DNA of 8,237 nucleotides from an uncultured Planctomycetota bacterium (GTDB lineage Bacteria > Planctomycetota > UBA1135 > UBA2386), in assembly GCA_903925435.1 (NCBI GenBank), contig CAIYFF010000587.1, forward strand, positions 1-8,237, written 5' to 3'. Positions within the stretch are counted from its first letter, which is position 1, and every line of letters starts with the position of its first letter. Below, piece by piece: positions 6,153 through 8,237 of this stretch. Below the pieces are notes generated by a model. That model saw only the letters and a program-made list of their open reading frames with translations, ran no database searches and was not told the origin of the DNA. The position numbers and the translations under genes are program-made.

Positions 6153-8237
6153 TCCGGGAAGCGTTCCTCTTTGCCGCGCTGGTCGCTTCGGCAGTCGCGC
6201 AAGAACGCATCCCGCTCGATGGCGCATGGACGATCGTGCGCACGGAGCCCGTGGTCGAAGGCGCGCCCGCGCAGATCGCATTGCCTGCTGCGACCGAGGT
6301 GGCGCTCGGTGATGCATTCGACGGCATCGCGACCCTGTCGCGTGGATTGCCGCTGCGGCCCGAGTGGAAGGCGCGCCGCATCTGGATCGAGTTCGACGCA
6401 GTCGCCACACATGCGACCGTGTCCTGCAACGGCGTGGACTGTGGCGCGCACCTTGGCGGCTGGACGCCGTTCTCGTGCGAACTGACATCGCAGTTGCGTT
6501 GGGATGGCAGCGATCAGGTGGCCATTCGCGTCGACGAACGGGTCGGACACAACACGCAGGGCTTCCTGCCGATCATCCAACCTCACTTCGGCGGCGTCTG
6601 GCAGAACGTCCGCCTGTGCATCGACGATGGACTGTCGATCGATGCGACGAAGACGACGTGCTTTGGCCGCTTGCTCGACGGAGCGAAAGGGGAAGCGCTC
6701 GCTCGCATCGCCATTCGCCTCGGCTCCGGGGTTGTGCTCCCCGCCGATGCCGATTGCATCGTGCGCATTCGCGATGGCGCGGGCCGCATCGCGGAGAGCT
6801 CCGTTGCACTCGCTGGCGAGGCCGCGGCGGAGTTGCGCATTGAGGCGAACTCCGTGCGTCCTTGGACTCCCGCTGCGCCCCACCTCTACGCCGTGGAGTT
6901 CGAGCTTAGGAGTGGCGGAGTCTCGCTCGCGCGCCACGGCTGCCGCATCGGCTTCCGCAGCCTTGCTGTCGATGGCTCCAGGATCGTCTTTAACGGAGCG
7001 CCGTTGTCCGTGCGCGGCGTGCTGCACTGGGGCGTCGGCGAAGGCCAACTCGCGCCGCCGACGGATCCAACCTGGTGGCGTGCGCAGATCGAGGGATGGA
7101 AGGCGCTCGGCTTCAACCTGATCAAGTGCTGCCTCTTCGTTCCGCCGCCGTGCGTGCACGAACTCTGCGACGAACTCGGCATGTTGTGTTGGCAGGAGTA
7201 TCCAACATGGCATCCCAAGCTCGATCAGGCGCACCAGGACGAGTTGCTCGCCGAGTATCGCGAGTTCTTCGCGCAGGATGGCGGGCACCCATCGGTCGCA
7301 TTCCGCAGCATCACCTGCGAGACCGGACATGACGCAGACCTCGCGGTTGTGCGCACGCTGTTCGATGCGTGCCATGCGGCGGTGCCCGACACGTTGGTCG
7401 TCGACGACAGTTCGTGGATCGGTTGGCAGCGCGTGACGGACTTCTGGGACGAGCATCCCTACGGCAACCATCGCTGGCTGTTGCGCAGGCTCGCTGACTT
7501 CGAGGCCCACATGGCTTCGCATGGCAGAAAGCCGCTGCTGCTCGGCGAGTGCATTGCCGCCGACACGTGGGTGGATCTCGCGCAATGGGACGCGCGTCCC
7601 CATGCGCCGCAGTGGCAACGACCGCTGTGCCTCGACGACCAACGGCGATTCGAAGCGTGGATCGTCCGCGAGTTCGGCGCCGAGACGATGCGATCGATCC
7701 CCGCGATTGCCAACGACCACGCGCTCGCGCTGCGGCGCGCGCAGATCGAACTGCTTCGGTCCGAGTTGCCGTATGCGGGCTATGTCGTCAGCGTCGCAAG
7801 CGACATCCCGAAAGCGCGCATGGGATTGCTGGACGCATTCGGCAACGAGAAGTGGGCGCCGCGCGACTTCTGGTGGCATCGCGACCGCATGCTGGCGCTG
7901 AAGGGCTTGCAGCGCGCGTTCGTGACGAAGCGTGGAGTCGAACTGCGGTTGCCCGTCGTCGCATGCGGCTTCGAGGCTCGCGACCTCAAGACCACCCCAT
8001 TGCCGAGTGTCGACACGCCGCAGCGAGTGCGCGTTCGCGCATCCGCTGGCGACGTCGCCTCGCATTGGGATGTGTGGGCGCTGCCTGAGTTTCTTAGCCA
8101 ACGTCCGAGCGATGTGCTCGTGCTCGACCGTCTCGACGCAGCGTCGATCGAATCGATCCGCCGCGGCACATCCGCGTTGCTGCGCGTGGGTGCGCAGAAG
8201 GGCGCCTTGCGCGCGGATTCTCTTTGGCATCTTCGCG
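6149..8237 (+). CDS. Secreted glycoside hydrolase family 2-type protein (3' end outside window)
   Basis: The frame is open to the right edge, giving 696 residues with no stop. Residues 1-17 form a short signal peptide (hydrophobic FLFAALVASAVA, cleavage after Ala-Val-Ala before Gln18), so the protein is exported. Domains: a jelly-roll sugar-binding domain (about 20-160) with the typical NGVDCGAHLGGWTPFSCEL and FGGVWQNVRL segments; an immunoglobulin-like domain (about 165-275); a TIM barrel (about 277-585) entered by GFRSLAVDGSRIVFNG and RGVLHWG; then an extra domain containing a SIRRGTSALLRVG segment. The presumed acid/base is Glu391 in HPSVAFRSITCETG, where family members usually have Asn-Glu. 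The presumed nucleophile is Glu467 in KPLLLGECIAADTW. Both glutamates are present. The substrate cannot be told: beta-galactoside, mannoside, glucuronide or related. The ATG at 6149 overlaps the carboxypeptidase stop (ATGA), suggesting coupled translation, although one product is cytoplasmic and the other exported. Confidence 0.88.
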   Translation, partial: MIREAFLFAALVASAVAQERIPLDGAWTIVRTEPVVEGAPAQIALPAATEVALGDAFDGIATLSRGLPLRPEWKARRIWIEFDAVATHATVSCNGVDCGAHLGGWTPFSCELTSQLRWDGSDQVAIRVDERVGHNTQGFLPIIQPHFGGVWQNVRLCIDDGLSIDATKTTCFGRLLDGAKGEALARIAIRLGSGVVLPADADCIVRIRDGAGRIAESSVALAGEAAAELRIEANSVRPWTPAAPHLYAVEFELRSGGVSLARHGCRIGFRSLAVDGSRIVFNGAPLSVRGVLHWGVGEGQLAPPTDPTWWRAQIEGWKALGFNLIKCCLFVPPPCVHELCDELGMLCWQEYPTWHPKLDQAHQDELLAEYREFFAQDGGHPSVAFRSITCETGHDADLAVVRTLFDACHAAVPDTLVVDDSSWIGWQRVTDFWDEHPYGNHRWLLRRLADFEAHMASHGRKPLLLGECIAADTWVDLAQWDARPHAPQWQRPLCLDDQRRFEAWIVREFGAETMRSIPAIANDHALALRRAQIELLRSELPYAGYVVSVASDIPKARMGLLDAFGNEKWAPRDFWWHRDRMLALKGLQRAFVTKRGVELRLPVVACGFEARDLKTTPLPSVDTPQRVRVRASAGDVASHWDVWALPEFLSQRPSDVLVLDRLDAASIESIRRGTSALLRVGAQKGALRADSLWHLR

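Noticed and set aside
6143..8230. A 695-codon open frame on the minus strand covering the whole glycosidase gene
   Set aside because: It is in exact codon register with the glycosidase frame on the plus strand. Antisense stops would need TTA, CTA or TCA codons, which this GC-rich gene avoids, so a long antisense frame is expected. The translation is rich in Arg, His and Ala with no recognisable domain, while the plus frame has a signal peptide and family 2 motifs.

Overview
The window is a gene-dense, high-GC bacterial chromosomal segment. By eye about 60-65% of bases are G or C, and third codon positions are mostly G or C. It holds seven protein genes, two of them cut by the window edges. 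There is no sign of rRNA, tRNA, insertion sequence, phage or CRISPR. Several starts are non-ATG (GTG, TTG) and three gene junctions are 4-nt gaps or 4-nt overlaps. I cannot name the organism from this. The gene mix (PhoB-type regulator, HtrA-like protease, secreted family 2 glycosidase) would suit a planctomycete-like environmental bacterium, but that is a weak inference.

Layout, left to right. (1) Positions 1-809, plus strand: the C-terminal part of thiC, the thiamine pyrimidine synthase, with its iron-sulfur cysteine triad intact. (2) Positions 814-4570, minus strand, read right to left: an HtrA/DegP-like membrane-anchored serine protease; a small protein resembling a histidine-kinase core without a working ATP site (overlapping the protease gene by 4 nt); a PhoB-type response regulator (GTG start, clear ribosome binding site); and a PhoR-type sensor kinase (TTG start, 4 nt after the regulator). 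The 58-nt gap before the regulator gene and the end of the preceding gene carry 11-bp-spaced direct repeats resembling a PHO box. (3) Positions 4571-4643: a short divergent promoter region. (4) Positions 4644-8237, plus strand: an M32 metallocarboxypeptidase, followed with a 4-nt overlap by a signal-peptide-bearing glycoside hydrolase family 2-type protein that runs off the right edge.

The four minus-strand genes look like one signalling and envelope module: protease, putative phosphotransfer protein or pseudokinase, regulator, sensor. The repeats suggest the regulator-sensor pair also has its own autoregulated promoter. thiC converges on the sensor gene with only 4 nt between stop codons. 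The points most worth checking are the ChpT-like small protein beside a PhoBR pair, the PHO-box-like repeats, a Gly-to-Val change in the sensor's ATP-binding G1 box, and the unusual Cys-Glu in place of Asn-Glu at the glycosidase's presumed acid/base site.
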